A stretch of DNA of 64,000 bases from Paenibacillus sp. IHBB 10380 (GTDB lineage Bacteria > Bacillota > Bacilli > Paenibacillales > Paenibacillaceae). Positions within the stretch are counted from its first letter, which is position 1; every line of letters begins with the position of its first letter. The translations under genes and the position numbers were made by a program. The notes under the pieces were generated by a model that was not told the origin of the DNA, ran no database searches, and worked only from the letters and a program-made list of their open reading frames with translations. Of the stretch, positions 52,758 through 62,167 are shown one piece after another. The stretch is from contig NZ_CP010976.1 of assembly GCF_000949425.1 (NCBI RefSeq), positions 2,046,001-2,110,000 on the forward strand, in the 5' to 3' direction.

Positions 52758-54143
52758 ATGAGTGTTCGCAGCAGGTGGTTAATGATTTCAGTTGGTCTAG
52801 GGATACTATTGAACCCTTTAAATTCTTCGATGGTTTCTGTTGCTATTCCAAGACTGCAAAATGTGTTCCAACTAGATTTTACAGGTGTTTCCTGGATTAT
52901 TTTTTCTTTCTACATTGCAAGTAGCATCGCTCAACCTGTCATGGGAAAGGCCAGCGATTTATTCGGTCGTAGGAAGATATTTCTTACCGGGCTTGTTGTA
53001 GCCTTCATTGCATCATTATTAGCTCCATTATCACCAAACTTCGCGTGGCTCATCGTGTTCCGCATTGTGCAAGCCATCGGAACAAGTATGATGGTTGCGG
53101 TTGGAATGGCCATTGTGCGAATTCATATAACGGAGAAACAAGCGACTGCGCTGTCTGTTTTGTCCATATTCCTATCCGGAGCGGCAGCAATTGGACCCTT
53201 TATTGGCGGGGTCATAATTCACTGGTGGGGCTGGCCTGCTATCTTTTTCGTCAATATTCCATTCGTGGTGGTGAGCTTTCTATTATCTTGGAGGAATATT
53301 CCTAAGGACGAATCGTCAACATCCGTTGCACCGGGCATGTCCTTTCGTAAATGGTTTGATTTGATTGATGCGTCAGGGATCCTGCTCTTCACAGTGGGTC
53401 TGGTTGCCCTGCTCGTTGGATTACTCTCAGCAAAATCATCTGGGCATATCTCATTAGGAAATGTCATTGCCTTGCTGATAGGCCTTGCTCTGCTGGGGGT
53501 ATTCGTACGACATGAGTTAAAAGCGACGTCACCCTTTATTCCTTTACGCACATTCGCCAAATATCCTGCGATGACTTGGGTTAATGTGGAATTCATGCTC
53601 GTTAACGTACTTTATTACTCTCTCTTTTTCGGGCTTCCGTCCTACTTGCAAATGGTACGTCATGTCAGCGAGTTCCAAACAGGGATTCTCATGCTAAGCT
53701 TAGGCTTGTGCTCGCTAGTTACTTCTCCAATAGCAGGACGATGGATCGATAAATCAGGACCAGGGCCGGCATTGCTGGTGTCTGCAATTCTGATGACATT
53801 TGGGTCGGTGTGGCTCGTGACATTGAATCAAACTTCACCGGTTATCAGCGTGTGTTTGGCTTTGGCTGCATTCGGTATTAGCAACGGGTTGAACAATGTA
53901 GGTATGCAAGCGGCCTTGTTCCAAAGTTCTCCAAAAGAAATAATCGGTGTAGCATCCGGATTATTTAATACATCAAGATACCTGGGAACTATTCTCTCTT
54001 CCTTGTTGATAGGTATCGTAATGGGAGGTAAGTTCAACTTCGAGGGATTTCAAGTGCTTGGGATTATCCTCACGGTAATTGCATTGTCTTTGGTATTCAT
54101 GAGTCGACGGCGCCGGGAGTCAGGGCAATTGGAAGAGTCGTAG
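52758..54143 (+). CDS. DHA2-type MFS drug transporter
   Basis: A 461-residue, 14-helix exporter of the DHA2 (EmrB/QacA) type: LNSSMVSVAIPRLQ in helix 1, KASDLFGRRKIFLTGL (motif A), GAAAIGPFIGGVIIHW (motif C) and NIPFVVVSFLLS. The ATG at 52758 follows GGGGGG. Divergent LysR neighbour suggests substrate-dependent induction. Confidence 0.9.
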   Translation: MSVRSRWLMISVGLGILLNPLNSSMVSVAIPRLQNVFQLDFTGVSWIIFSFYIASSIAQPVMGKASDLFGRRKIFLTGLVVAFIASLLAPLSPNFAWLIVFRIVQAIGTSMMVAVGMAIVRIHITEKQATALSVLSIFLSGAAAIGPFIGGVIIHWWGWPAIFFVNIPFVVVSFLLSWRNIPKDESSTSVAPGMSFRKWFDLIDASGILLFTVGLVALLVGLLSAKSSGHISLGNVIALLIGLALLGVFVRHELKATSPFIPLRTFAKYPAMTWVNVEFMLVNVLYYSLFFGLPSYLQMVRHVSEFQTGILMLSLGLCSLVTSPIAGRWIDKSGPGPALLVSAILMTFGSVWLVTLNQTSPVISVCLALAAFGISNGLNNVGMQAALFQSSPKEIIGVASGLFNTSRYLGTILSSLLIGIVMGGKFNFEGFQVLGIILTVIALSLVFMSRRRRESGQLEES

Positions 54144-54229
54144 GTTCACCAAGTTCAAATCTACAAACCATTGCGTGGTACGAATCATCGTGCACCAAAT
54201 GTCATTTGTTTGATTGGATTTTTAGTCCA

Positions 54230-54742
54230 TCAATCATAACCACCCTCTGCTTGGGGTAATTCTTTATAAGCATCTTTACCGGCCACTATATTTTGGATGA
54301 ATGTTCGTAATTCCAATAGTTGCTGTGCGTCGCTCGTTACGTCACAATTTTTATCTGACCAAGTAAAGTTTTTTGTTTCTCCATCCACACTAATTTTCCA
54401 ACTATCTTTATTATAGGGTTTTTGAGAACAATTCTGGTTAGTTGGTAATAACACTTTCGTTCCCATGATGTTTATCTCTCTCATCTTCTCATAAATGCTG
54501 CGCATCTCTTCCATAGTAAAAGTGATGTTTGCAGTGGTAGTCCCGTTCATTATCAAATCTTTTACAACCGTATCTTGATAGGTATTAATTTCATTTTTAG
54601 TAACCTCTCCATAACCGAAACTAACCATGAAATCGAAATCTTCGGGCAATACTTTTGGCATTTTGTTCTGTTGCTTTGTTTCCGTACCACAACCTGTAAT
54701 TATAAATAGTAGTACAAATAACAATGAACATAATCGTTTCAT
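54230..54742 (-). CDS. Putative lipoprotein
   Basis: A 170-residue lipoprotein precursor: signal peptide MKRLCSLLFVLLFIITGC with lipobox IITGC, so anchored outside the membrane. The mature region is acidic, with two conserved-looking cysteines (NQNCSQ, DKNCDV) and no domain I recognise. The ATG at 54742 follows GGGGTG. Confidence 0.75.
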   Translation of the reverse strand: MKRLCSLLFVLLFIITGCGTETKQQNKMPKVLPEDFDFMVSFGYGEVTKNEINTYQDTVVKDLIMNGTTTANITFTMEEMRSIYEKMREINIMGTKVLLPTNQNCSQKPYNKDSWKISVDGETKNFTWSDKNCDVTSDAQQLLELRTFIQNIVAGKDAYKELPQAEGGYD

Positions 54743-54848
54743 TTCAAGCACCCCCAATTATTCCCAATCAAAATTACAGACGAAAATGTGAGACATTTGT
54801 TGCACATAACTGCCCGTTAGCTTAATGCTGTAACGTCGGTCTAATACT

Positions 54849-55255
54849 TTATTTTCTCAGAACATGTACAAAAAGTTTATCTGCATCGCTACTGTTCACC
54901 GTCCATATCACCGGGATGTTTAAACCGAGAGCATATCCCTCCGCAAAACACACCTCAACCCGCCAGTTAATTGTACGGGTACGATCCCTAATGTGTTTAC
55001 CCCGCTCATGATCAGGATATCCTAATATAAACCAAGGATCAGGGAGTTCCCTCCACTGTATCCCTGTTATTTTAGGTATACCTTTGCGACTAACGGTACA
55101 AGTTCCTGTCCTCTTACAAATTGACAGCCTATCAAACAAGATTCAATACTTGTGAGATAGGCTGTAACTAATTCTGATCCTTTCGGTGTTTCAGAGAATA
55201 TTGTGTTTTTATCACGATTGCTTATACCGCACGTTTTTATGGAGTAATAATCCAC
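54849..55255 (-). pseudogene. Nucleoside-deoxyribosyltransferase-like protein fragment, frameshifted
   Basis: Upstream frame: NTIFSETPKGSELVTAYLTS, CQFVRGQELVPLVAK; after a frameshift near 55080: GIPKITGIQWRELPDPWFIL, INWRVEVCFAEGYALGLNIP and VIWTVNSSDADKL. The ExGYALGLxIPVIWT stretch resembles the C-terminal motif of NDT/TIR-like nucleotide-binding domains. The assignment is tentative. Confidence 0.4.
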
Positions 55256-56628
55256 ATGCTTGTAGAATATTTAAGTGTATAGTCAACATCAAAGTAATCT
55301 TCTAGAAGATACGGCGGTATACTCAATTCTCCGTTTTGCATATTAACGCCTTCGTAATCTCTTTCTTTTAATGGAATTTCTTGTCCGTTAACAATGGCCG
55401 TACTGCTACCCGCTGTTAATTCTAAAGTAGTGCCCCTATATGTGAATACCAGTGTAGCGTTCTTACTATCCCAAGAATATTCTGCTCCTAATCCTTTACA
55501 AATATCATCCACCGACATAAGGGGTCCGTCTTTTTCTGTTCTTTCAAATTCGATTATTCTGCTTTCAAAACGATGCAGCTTTTCATCGATCACGACCGGT
55601 TTTGGCTCAACTTTTTTGTTTAGAGTGTATTCCATATTATCAATAATAACGGATTGAATATCGTTTAAATTCATAATTTCTTTGAATCTGAAATAAAAGC
55701 GGTAAATCCCATCCTCATCATATGCAGTTAGTATAGAACCTGAGGATTTGTATTTATTAACCAGTTGATTTTTAGTTTTAATAGTACCGTCTGACATTTT
55801 GAAAAAGATTTCAGGCATCAAAGCGTCTTCTATAATGTTGAAACCTCTCGAATCGATAACCATACTGATACTGTTAATGCCCATATGCTCTATAGTATAT
55901 TTCTTACCATTAGCCTCGGCTTCCTGATTCATTTGAAAATCCAATGTTTGAATATTACTGTCCATTGGGACTGTAATAAATAGCTCCGGTGAATTTACCA
56001 TATCAAGGTATAATCTCAAAGGCTCTTGTTTGGGATTATCTATAGCATCCACCTCTAAAGCAAAATACTTTTTATTAAAAGTATTATTTTCCCCAAAATT
56101 AGCTTGCCCATAGCCACTGTTTTTAGTTTCTGACCCGGGAGTTGTTTTTAACATAATAGTACTCTCAAATAAAAACATCGAATTTGTTTCTAAAGCATTT
56201 GTTGCCTCCTTTGTTAAGCCTTCTACAGAGAACACTATGATAGCATCGTGAGGGGCTGCCAACACTTGTTCCAGTGTAACCTTATATTCATCATTTTGAA
56301 TGCTTGTATTTGGATTGCGTACCTCTTTTTGTAATATGTTGGTATCTCCCCTAAGAAGCTCTTTCAGCAAATCAATATTACTCGTGGCGAAAGCCGACCC
56401 TACCCCCAATGTTAAAATAGCAGTTGTAACGATTGCAAATTTTGTTAATCTATACTTTATATACAATCTCCTTTCTTGTGGTTTTGCATTCAATCTTTTA
56501 TTAACTCTGCGTTTAATATCTTTAGATGTTATTCCTGTTATATTCAGGGTTTCTTCATAGATAAAATTATCAATAGAATGAGATTTAGATTTAGTTTTAA
56601 CAAAAAATTTGTTTAACTTAATTTTCAT
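55237..56628 (-). CDS. DUF4179-type anti-sigma-like membrane protein with stalk domain
   Basis: A 463-residue protein. A cytoplasmic N-terminus of about 60 residues, one membrane helix (KFAIVTTAILTLGVGSAFAT), a DUF4179-like extracytoplasmic domain, and a C-terminal copper-amine-oxidase-N-type (stalk) domain: DGPLMSVDDICKGLGAEYSW, TYRGTTLELTAGS, SIPPYLLEDYFDVDY. Such proteins pair with ECF sigma factors as anti-sigma regulators. Its ATG lies inside the end of the sigma gene (ATGAAAATTAA), so the two were coupled; that sigma gene is now frameshifted. Confidence 0.75.
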   Translation of the reverse strand: MKIKLNKFFVKTKSKSHSIDNFIYEETLNITGITSKDIKRRVNKRLNAKPQERRLYIKYRLTKFAIVTTAILTLGVGSAFATSNIDLLKELLRGDTNILQKEVRNPNTSIQNDEYKVTLEQVLAAPHDAIIVFSVEGLTKEATNALETNSMFLFESTIMLKTTPGSETKNSGYGQANFGENNTFNKKYFALEVDAIDNPKQEPLRLYLDMVNSPELFITVPMDSNIQTLDFQMNQEAEANGKKYTIEHMGINSISMVIDSRGFNIIEDALMPEIFFKMSDGTIKTKNQLVNKYKSSGSILTAYDEDGIYRFYFRFKEIMNLNDIQSVIIDNMEYTLNKKVEPKPVVIDEKLHRFESRIIEFERTEKDGPLMSVDDICKGLGAEYSWDSKNATLVFTYRGTTLELTAGSSTAIVNGQEIPLKERDYEGVNMQNGELSIPPYLLEDYFDVDYTLKYSTSMWIITP

Positions 56629-57158
56629 ATTCGTACCCCTTTTCTATCAGATTAATCTTTAACTTTTTTCGTCCTCTGAACAGCTTTATTTTTACGGAAG
56701 AAACAGTCATTTTCATATCTTCGGCAATGCTACCTATCTTTTCATCGTTTAAAAATTTCTCTTTCAGATTCTTCCATGCTATCTATTGCTTTTAAAAGAA
56801 GCGCCGCTCTTTCTTTTTGTTCTATTTCTTCCTCTAAATTTGCTTCTGGAAAAAGCATATCATACTCATCAATACTTAAATCAGAATTCAACCCTCTGAG
56901 TTTATTTTTTGAGCTATTTCGAGCAATAGCGCCTAAATAGCCCTTAATACTTTGACGGCTTTCCTCTAACTTTTCAGAATGATTCCACAGTAATATAAAT
57001 ACATCTGAAACAACTTCTTCCATATCTTCTTTTGACATCATGCCCCCAATAATGTTATACACTATTGTTGCAACATAGCCGGTATAGATTGTAATTACTT
57101 CATCGAGAGCGCCTCTCTTCTTCCTTTTTAATTTTTTTAGAAGTTTAAGTTCATCCAT
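56618..57158 (-). pseudogene. ECF-type sigma factor, frameshifted before region 4
   Basis: MDELKLLKKLKRKKRGALDE, YTGYVATIVYNIIGG and EEVVSDVFILLWNHSEKLEE cover sigma region 2, followed by YLGAIARNSSKNKLR. The frame stops after EESEREIFKR. The region 4 HTH continues in another register: FLNDEKIGSIAEDMKMTVSS, VKIKLFRGRKKLK, ending at 56618 inside the DUF4179 gene. Without region 4 it cannot bind -35 elements. Confidence 0.75.
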
Positions 57159-57184
57159 TTTCCTCAATCCGTCCTTTTGTAATG

Positions 57185-57550
57185 TATTGGTACTTGTTTT
57201 TCTTAATGCATTATGTATTAACCGTAACCGTTACATAACTAAATACACCAAAAAAATAATATGGTTACACTTTTTTTATTTATATTTTGTATTTATAATC
57301 ACTAGCGTTACATTAAACCTACAAACATAAATTATCTAAATATTCAGAAATTAATTTTCATCTGCTGATTCAAAAAGTCGATTGACTGAGCGGTTTATGC
57401 TTTCTTTCGCCTACCTGTAGATGAACGACTTGGCTTTCGCTCTTGCTTACTACAGATTGATCAATTTTCAGGTTGGATTTTGGACTGGATATAGCCAAAT
57501 AAAATCAAAGATCAAATATTCCTTCGTAAGAAGAATACGTTCAGAAAATT
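57185..57550. other. AT-rich spacer upstream of the sigma gene
   Basis: Presumed promoter region of the sigma/anti-sigma pair. The stretch 57360-57480 looks like degraded coding sequence that I cannot identify. Confidence 0.35.
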
Positions 57551-57593
57551 CAAAAAGGCAAGGCTCCACAATTTTTGTGATATCCTTGCCTGA
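57551..57593 (-). terminator. Terminator, minus strand
   Basis: AGGCAAGG and CCTTGCCT enclose an inner TCCACAA/TTGTGATA stem; on the minus strand a five-T run follows. It ends whatever was read through 57600-57712, a small remnant frame without identity. Confidence 0.7.
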
Positions 57594-57725
57594 TTAGAGA
57601 AATTGGTTATCCTACGAATTCTTCTATATAGTCTGCACTGTCGTTCTTGACATTCCCCACCTTTGGAGAAACTGGATACGCCAGCAGTTTTAGTTACGTA
57701 GTTTGCGGGCAAACTGACCTTTAGT

Positions 57726-57940
57726 TTACAACAGGCCTAACTCTCGAGCACGTGCTACAGCCTCTGTGCGCCTTTGGACCTGTAGTTGCCATAGATATTC
57801 CGATTGTGCCCTTTAACAGTACTCAAAGCGAGGAAAAGACGTTCGCAAATCTCTTGATTCGAGAGTCCTTGGGCTATGAGTTATAATACTTTTAACATAT
57901 TGGTCTCATCATCGACGATTAAAATTTTCACGTCCTCCAA
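57726..57940 (-). pseudogene. LuxR-type response regulator, internal deletion
   Basis: MEDVKILIVDDETNMLKVL is the start of a receiver domain; after a stop and deletion the sequence continues LIAQGLSNQEICERLFLALS, TVKGHNRNIYGKLQVQRRTE (frameshifted) and AVARARELGLL, a MalT/LuxR HTH tail. Only the first strand and the HTH remain. Confidence 0.75.
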
Positions 57941-58017
57941 CGTTATTATCTCCTCTATTTGACGAATCGCCATACCCAACCCTGAAGCGCTTGACATGGC
58001 GATTCATCATATATATA

Positions 58018-58055
58018 AAGCTAGACCTTACGAATTTCCTCGTAAGGTCTAGCTT
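58018..58055 (-). terminator. Terminator of the small secreted protein gene
   Basis: AAGCTAGACCTTACGA and TCGTAAGGTCTAGCTT form a perfect 16-bp stem, six-base loop, ten bases past the stop at 58065. Confidence 0.8.
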
Positions 58056-58064
58056 ATCGCGGTA

Positions 58065-58349
58065 TTAGAAATTCATCATACCGCCGCGTGATGCAGAAGT
58101 ATTCATCATTTGCCGATTACCTATTCCGTTACCCACACCATTATTAGCGTGACAGTTGGTATACATATCCTCGATTTCTTGTTCTGTAAGATCGGGGTGC
58201 ATTTGCTTCGCATATGGCAACATCTCTTCATAAGTACCTTTACTGTTGTTGGTATTGTTGTCCTGCTCTGGGGCCGTAGCATAAACACCAGCAGTTCCAA
58301 TCCCCATAACTAAGATCAATCCAGCTAATCCAATCCATAATTTTTTCAA
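58065..58349 (-). CDS. Small secreted Met/Asn-rich protein
   Basis: A 94-residue precursor with a signal peptide (MKKLWIGLAGLILVMGIGTA, cut after VYA). The mature part has EMLPYAKQMHPDLTEQEIED, one cysteine in TNCHANN and a Gly/Asn/Met-rich tail (GNRQMM, GGMMNF). Start is TTG at 58349 with a strong GGAGG. Met/His/Cys content suggests possible metal binding, but no family is recognised. Confidence 0.65.
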   Translation of the reverse strand: MKKLWIGLAGLILVMGIGTAGVYATAPEQDNNTNNSKGTYEEMLPYAKQMHPDLTEQEIEDMYTNCHANNGVGNGIGNRQMMNTSASRGGMMNF

Positions 58350-58427
58350 TGTTCTCGCCTCCTCGTATTCATACTATAAACAATTCATGTGAAGAAGTTA
58401 TGAAGATAGAGAATTACATGCGCTTTA

Positions 58428-58616
58428 CTAATGATTCATCCCAGGCATACTTCCATGATCTGGGCCAGATTTAGAGATGATCTCTAGCATGGAGTCGGTT
58501 TCTCCTTCGGCTTTCAAAGTGATAGATTGTTCTGATCCTGTTAACCATGCATGATTATACGGACCTTCTGTCGGCGACTTATCATATTTCGGCTGTACGG
58601 ATGCCTGGTAGTTCAC
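58428..58616 (-). pseudogene. C-terminal fragment of an exported protein
   Basis: 62 codons: ASVQPKYDKSPTEGPYNHAW, SITLKAEGETDSMLEI and a His/Met-rich end (DHGSMPGMNH). It looks like the end of a secreted copper- or cytochrome-related protein of YtkA/FixH type, lacking a start. Tentative. Confidence 0.35.
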
Positions 58617-58657
58617 GGTTGCTATTTAATCGTATCCAACTGCGCATTCTCAAAAGT

Positions 58658-59152
58658 TCAATATTCTTTCTTAGACAGGTCTAATTCAAAAATAAGTGAA
58701 TCTCTATCAGGGTAGTCATATTTAATCGGCAAATCCTTTTTAACAATCTCCTTAAATCCAACTTTTTTATAGAAACTATGTGACCTAGTAGCTTGGGATG
58801 GAGTATCCAAAATCACCTTAGTAAACCTTTGTTTCCTCGTAAAATCAAGTAATGCATTGTAAAGATCCACTCCTATGCCGAACTCTTTACCACGATATTC
58901 TTTATAAATGAAAAATTTTTTTAATACAGCTACTTCATTGGTTTTCTTTTGTAAACCAATAGAACCTACAACCTCTCCGTTGTCATTTAGTGCTACCCAA
59001 AAGTTACCACCGTCATTTATATAATTCGATTGAATGTCTAGAATATCTGGTTGTTCTTCGACACCAATACTCACATCATATTCAACATTCTGTACGTACA
59101 ATATTAATTTAATGACTTCTTCTTTATACCTATCATCGTAAACCGTAATCAT
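58658..59152 (-). CDS. GNAT acetyltransferase
   Basis: A 164-residue GNAT: FWVALNDNGEVVGSIGLQKK, LKKFFIYKEYRGKEFGIGVD (motif A with Y-R-G-K-E-F-G-I-G) and LDTPSQATRSHSFYKKVGFK. Single-domain; substrate unknown. A GGGGGAG site lies upstream of the ATG. Confidence 0.88.
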   Translation of the reverse strand: MITVYDDRYKEEVIKLILYVQNVEYDVSIGVEEQPDILDIQSNYINDGGNFWVALNDNGEVVGSIGLQKKTNEVAVLKKFFIYKEYRGKEFGIGVDLYNALLDFTRKQRFTKVILDTPSQATRSHSFYKKVGFKEIVKKDLPIKYDYPDRDSLIFELDLSKKEY

Positions 59153-59220
59153 TTATTAACTCCCCCAATTGTGGGCTCAACACCAAAATCAGTGCTTGAC
59201 AAATGTATCGAGTTGATAAG

Positions 59221-59365
59221 TGATCGCTACGCGGATGGATTGTCCTTCCGATCGCTGTTGCCCCCAAATTTTTTTTAATTTACCGCTCTTTGCGGTTAAA
59301 ATTCAGGGGCAAAGGCGAACGCTACGCTTCTCCACGACAATTCCATCCTCTCCGCTAGGATCAGC
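59221..59365. repeat. Large imperfect palindrome (REP/MITE-like)
   Basis: The core TTGCCCC (59258-59264) and GGGGCAA (59306-59312) enclose AAATTT.../...AAAATT and ACCGC/GCGGT. The outer arms GGATGGATTGTCC and GACAATTCCATCC, and GATCGCTACGCG versus CGCTA-GGATC, are also inverted. The whole can fold into one long hairpin. No coding content. Confidence 0.7.
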
Positions 59366-59426
59366 ATAAAATTCTATTTTCAGCAAGCGCTGATTATGAA
59401 TTAGAACCCAATTGTGTTTATAAAAA

Positions 59427-59736
59427 TTAATATTTTTGTAATGCGTATGTTTTTGGCGCTGCAATTCTTAACTCTCCACTTATATTCTTTTTATTTTTTA
59501 GCGTGGATATTTGATTATACGTTCCTAAAAGATCGTTAACCGATGGTAAAAGTTCTTTGCCAATAGAGGTTAGCTTTTTTTGAACATACGTAAATAACGC
59601 CTCTCCTATCTCTTGTTCTAAAGTCTGTATATGGGATGTAATCGTAGATTGAGTATAACCAAGTTTAAAAGCTGCATTGGTATAGCTCCCAGTTTCTAAT
59701 ATGGTTTTAAATGTTATAAGATGGGCAACTTTGCAA
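59427..59736 (-). pseudogene. LysR regulator N-terminal fragment
   Basis: LITFKTILETGSYTNAAFKL, GYTQSTITSHIQTLEQEIGE and ALFTYVQKKLTSIGKELLPS form a LysR winged helix and linker. The frame stops after ISGELRIAAPKTYALQKY; the effector domain and start codon are missing. Confidence 0.8.
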
Positions 59737-59741
59737 TGACA

Positions 59742-61157
59742 CTAGAGCTTCTGACCCTGTCTAGGAGCAATGAATAGACTTGATATTAATGCCAATACAG
59801 CAATACCAACGGATACCCACAGAGCGGTGCTGTATCCGCTAATCGTTCCTTGAGCGACATACGGAGCTACGATCCCTATGCCAAGACCAGCGCCAATACC
59901 GAACGCGGCACCGTTAAGTCCTGGCAACGCTGCAGGTGCTTCTTCAGGCGAAAGAAGTACTCCTAGCCCGTTGATGGTCGTAAGAATCAGTCCATTGTAT
60001 GTGACACCTAAAACAGCAATCGAAGCGAACACAAGCCATTGACTTTGCGGAAGTATCGAGATCACAATGAGGACTGCAATGTTGATAATCATGCCTACCC
60101 GCTGCAAGAAAATCCAGCCCCATTTGCCGGCAAGCCAACCGGACAATGGCGCAGAGAATACACCGATTAACGCAGCAGGCGTAAGGAAAAGTAACGCGGA
60201 TGTAGCGGCGTCAAGTCCATACCCTACCTGGTGATCCTGACTGAGCAGAACGATAGTAAAGTTGATAACCGCAAAGGTGCTAGACAGAGTCAGAATGGTA
60301 GTCGAAATTACGGGCCACACCTGACGGGAACGAAGATGCTGGACGGATATCATCGGCGTCTTGCATTTCTTCTCAATGAACCAGAAAGCAATCAAACAGA
60401 TAACGGTTCCGAAAAGGTAAATAAGCGTAATAGGTGCCAGCCAGCCCTCCGATGGGCCATTAGATACAAAGTACGTTACGCAGATCAATCCAATGGAAAG
60501 TACCCCCGCACCCCACCAGTCCATCGTTCGGGTTGTTTCAGCCCTTCTTTCCTTGGGGACGACAAGCATTACGCATAATAAAGCCACAAGTCCCAAAATA
60601 AAGATAACGATGAAGATTGATCGATAACCGAACTGGTTACTAAGCAGGCCACCAATATATCCATCAATACCTCCAACCCCTCCATTCACTGCCGTGAGGA
60701 TGCCGAGGACGGTTCCGAAGACCTTCGCGCTGAAGGCCTCGCTCAAAATCACGTAAGCTAGCTGGAACGCTGCGCTCGAGGCACCTTGGAGCACTCGGCC
60801 GATCAATAAGAAAGTGAAATTTGAAGCAAAGATACATAGAATGGTTCCCGCTCCCAGTATGAGGAGAACAATGACAAGGGCGCGACGTCGACCGATAAAA
60901 TCACTCCATCGGCTCAGTACGACGCCGCCTATCGCTCCGCCAAGGAAAAACAAGGATGAAACCTGCGAAACCTGACTAACACTTACATGCATGGCTTTTG
61001 CGATATCTGGAAGTGCTGGTGTAAGCATGCTCGCATTCAATTGATACGACAAAACACACAAAATTAAGGTTACTACCAAAACTACTGCACGGCCTCCGAC
61101 GTAGGTTACTTGACTTTGCTGCCGTGATTGCTTCGATTGCTTCGCTACTTGTTCCAT
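59742..61157 (-). CDS. DHA2-type MFS transporter of the nucleoside operon
   Basis: A 471-residue, 14-helix MFS protein: SYQLNASMLTPALPDIAKAM, LSRWSDFIGRRRALVIV (motif A), and a motif-C-like GGVGGIDGYIGGLLSN in helix 5 that lacks the usual GP, so a transporter that is not a standard drug pump is possible. It lies 44 bases after the nucleoside hydrolase, in the same direction. The operon context suggests nucleoside or ribose movement, although the DHA2 fold more often exports. Confidence 0.85.
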   Translation of the reverse strand: MEQVAKQSKQSRQQSQVTYVGGRAVVLVVTLILCVLSYQLNASMLTPALPDIAKAMHVSVSQVSQVSSLFFLGGAIGGVVLSRWSDFIGRRRALVIVLLILGAGTILCIFASNFTFLLIGRVLQGASSAAFQLAYVILSEAFSAKVFGTVLGILTAVNGGVGGIDGYIGGLLSNQFGYRSIFIVIFILGLVALLCVMLVVPKERRAETTRTMDWWGAGVLSIGLICVTYFVSNGPSEGWLAPITLIYLFGTVICLIAFWFIEKKCKTPMISVQHLRSRQVWPVISTTILTLSSTFAVINFTIVLLSQDHQVGYGLDAATSALLFLTPAALIGVFSAPLSGWLAGKWGWIFLQRVGMIINIAVLIVISILPQSQWLVFASIAVLGVTYNGLILTTINGLGVLLSPEEAPAALPGLNGAAFGIGAGLGIGIVAPYVAQGTISGYSTALWVSVGIAVLALISSLFIAPRQGQKL

Positions 61158-61201
61158 TAGGTAAGTCTCCCTTCTTTTGGTGTCCGATCTATGAGACTGT
61201 C

Positions 61202-62146
61202 CTATGATTTGTTTTGAAAGACAAGCATTAGCGTTTCATTTAAATGTTGTACTAATGCTTGTGAATCTACCTGAATGCACACCTTTATGTTTGGATTGGC
61301 TTCTCTTAATTTCTGTGGGTTTCCAATTGTTCTACCTACTGCCTCTCCTTGTGTAATAACGGTCATGTGCATGGATACCATCGTAAAAAATTCAGGATGT
61401 AAAGCATTTATAACGGCAGATGGGTCATGAAGATAACAGCCTTGGATTTCATCATGTTGTGAAATGTAATAATCTATCATATCCGCATATGTTTTTCCTG
61501 CTAATGTTCCAGTGTTTCTCCAGTTTCTAGTATTTTCGTTAGTGAGTATAGAGCGTTGCGTTACATCCAAACCGACCATGGTAACATCTACACCGCTTTC
61601 AAATAAGTACTTCGCTGCCTCTGGATCTTGCCAAATATTAGCTTCTGTATATGGACTAACATTACCTGGGATTGTTAATGCTCCTCCCATAATAACTACT
61701 CTACCCATTATGTCTTTCATTTCTGGAGCTCTTTTGAGTGCCATAGCAAGATTGGTCAAAGGACCGGTAGCTACAATTACCAATTCATCCCCATATTTTT
61801 TTGCGGATTCAATTAAAAAATCGACCGCATTTTTCTTTTCTTTACGTTTGGGCGATTGTTCCATACGAACTTGTCCTACCCCATTAGCTCCATGAATACG
61901 TGCACTAACTTCCAATCGATTAAAGTCATCTTTACACATCGCATGGCTTTCCCCAGCAAATACCGGAATTTCTTGTGCATTGCACAAATTCAGGATATTC
62001 AAAACATTTTGTACCCCTACTTCAGTGTACACATTCCCATAAGTACCAGTTACTCCGATTAACTCGATCTCTGGATTCCCGATTGCATAAGCTAAAGCCA
62101 TTCCATCATCTATTCCTGTATCTAAATCTAAAATCATCTTAACCAT
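61202..62146 (-). CDS. Inosine/uridine-preferring nucleoside hydrolase
   Basis: A 314-residue nucleoside hydrolase: ILDLDTGIDDGMAL is the calcium-binding DxDxxxDD motif, with GVTGTYGN, IVATGPLTNLAMALKR, EANIWQDPEAA and the late HDPSAVIN carrying the active-site Asp. It splits ribonucleosides into base and ribose. Located between ribokinase and an MFS gene, so ribose released here is phosphorylated by the next enzyme. Confidence 0.93.
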   Translation of the reverse strand: MVKMILDLDTGIDDGMALAYAIGNPEIELIGVTGTYGNVYTEVGVQNVLNILNLCNAQEIPVFAGESHAMCKDDFNRLEVSARIHGANGVGQVRMEQSPKRKEKKNAVDFLIESAKKYGDELVIVATGPLTNLAMALKRAPEMKDIMGRVVIMGGALTIPGNVSPYTEANIWQDPEAAKYLFESGVDVTMVGLDVTQRSILTNENTRNWRNTGTLAGKTYADMIDYYISQHDEIQGCYLHDPSAVINALHPEFFTMVSMHMTVITQGEAVGRTIGNPQKLREANPNIKVCIQVDSQALVQHLNETLMLVFQNKS

Positions 62147-62167
62147 CGTTATTGCTCCTCTCTTCTC

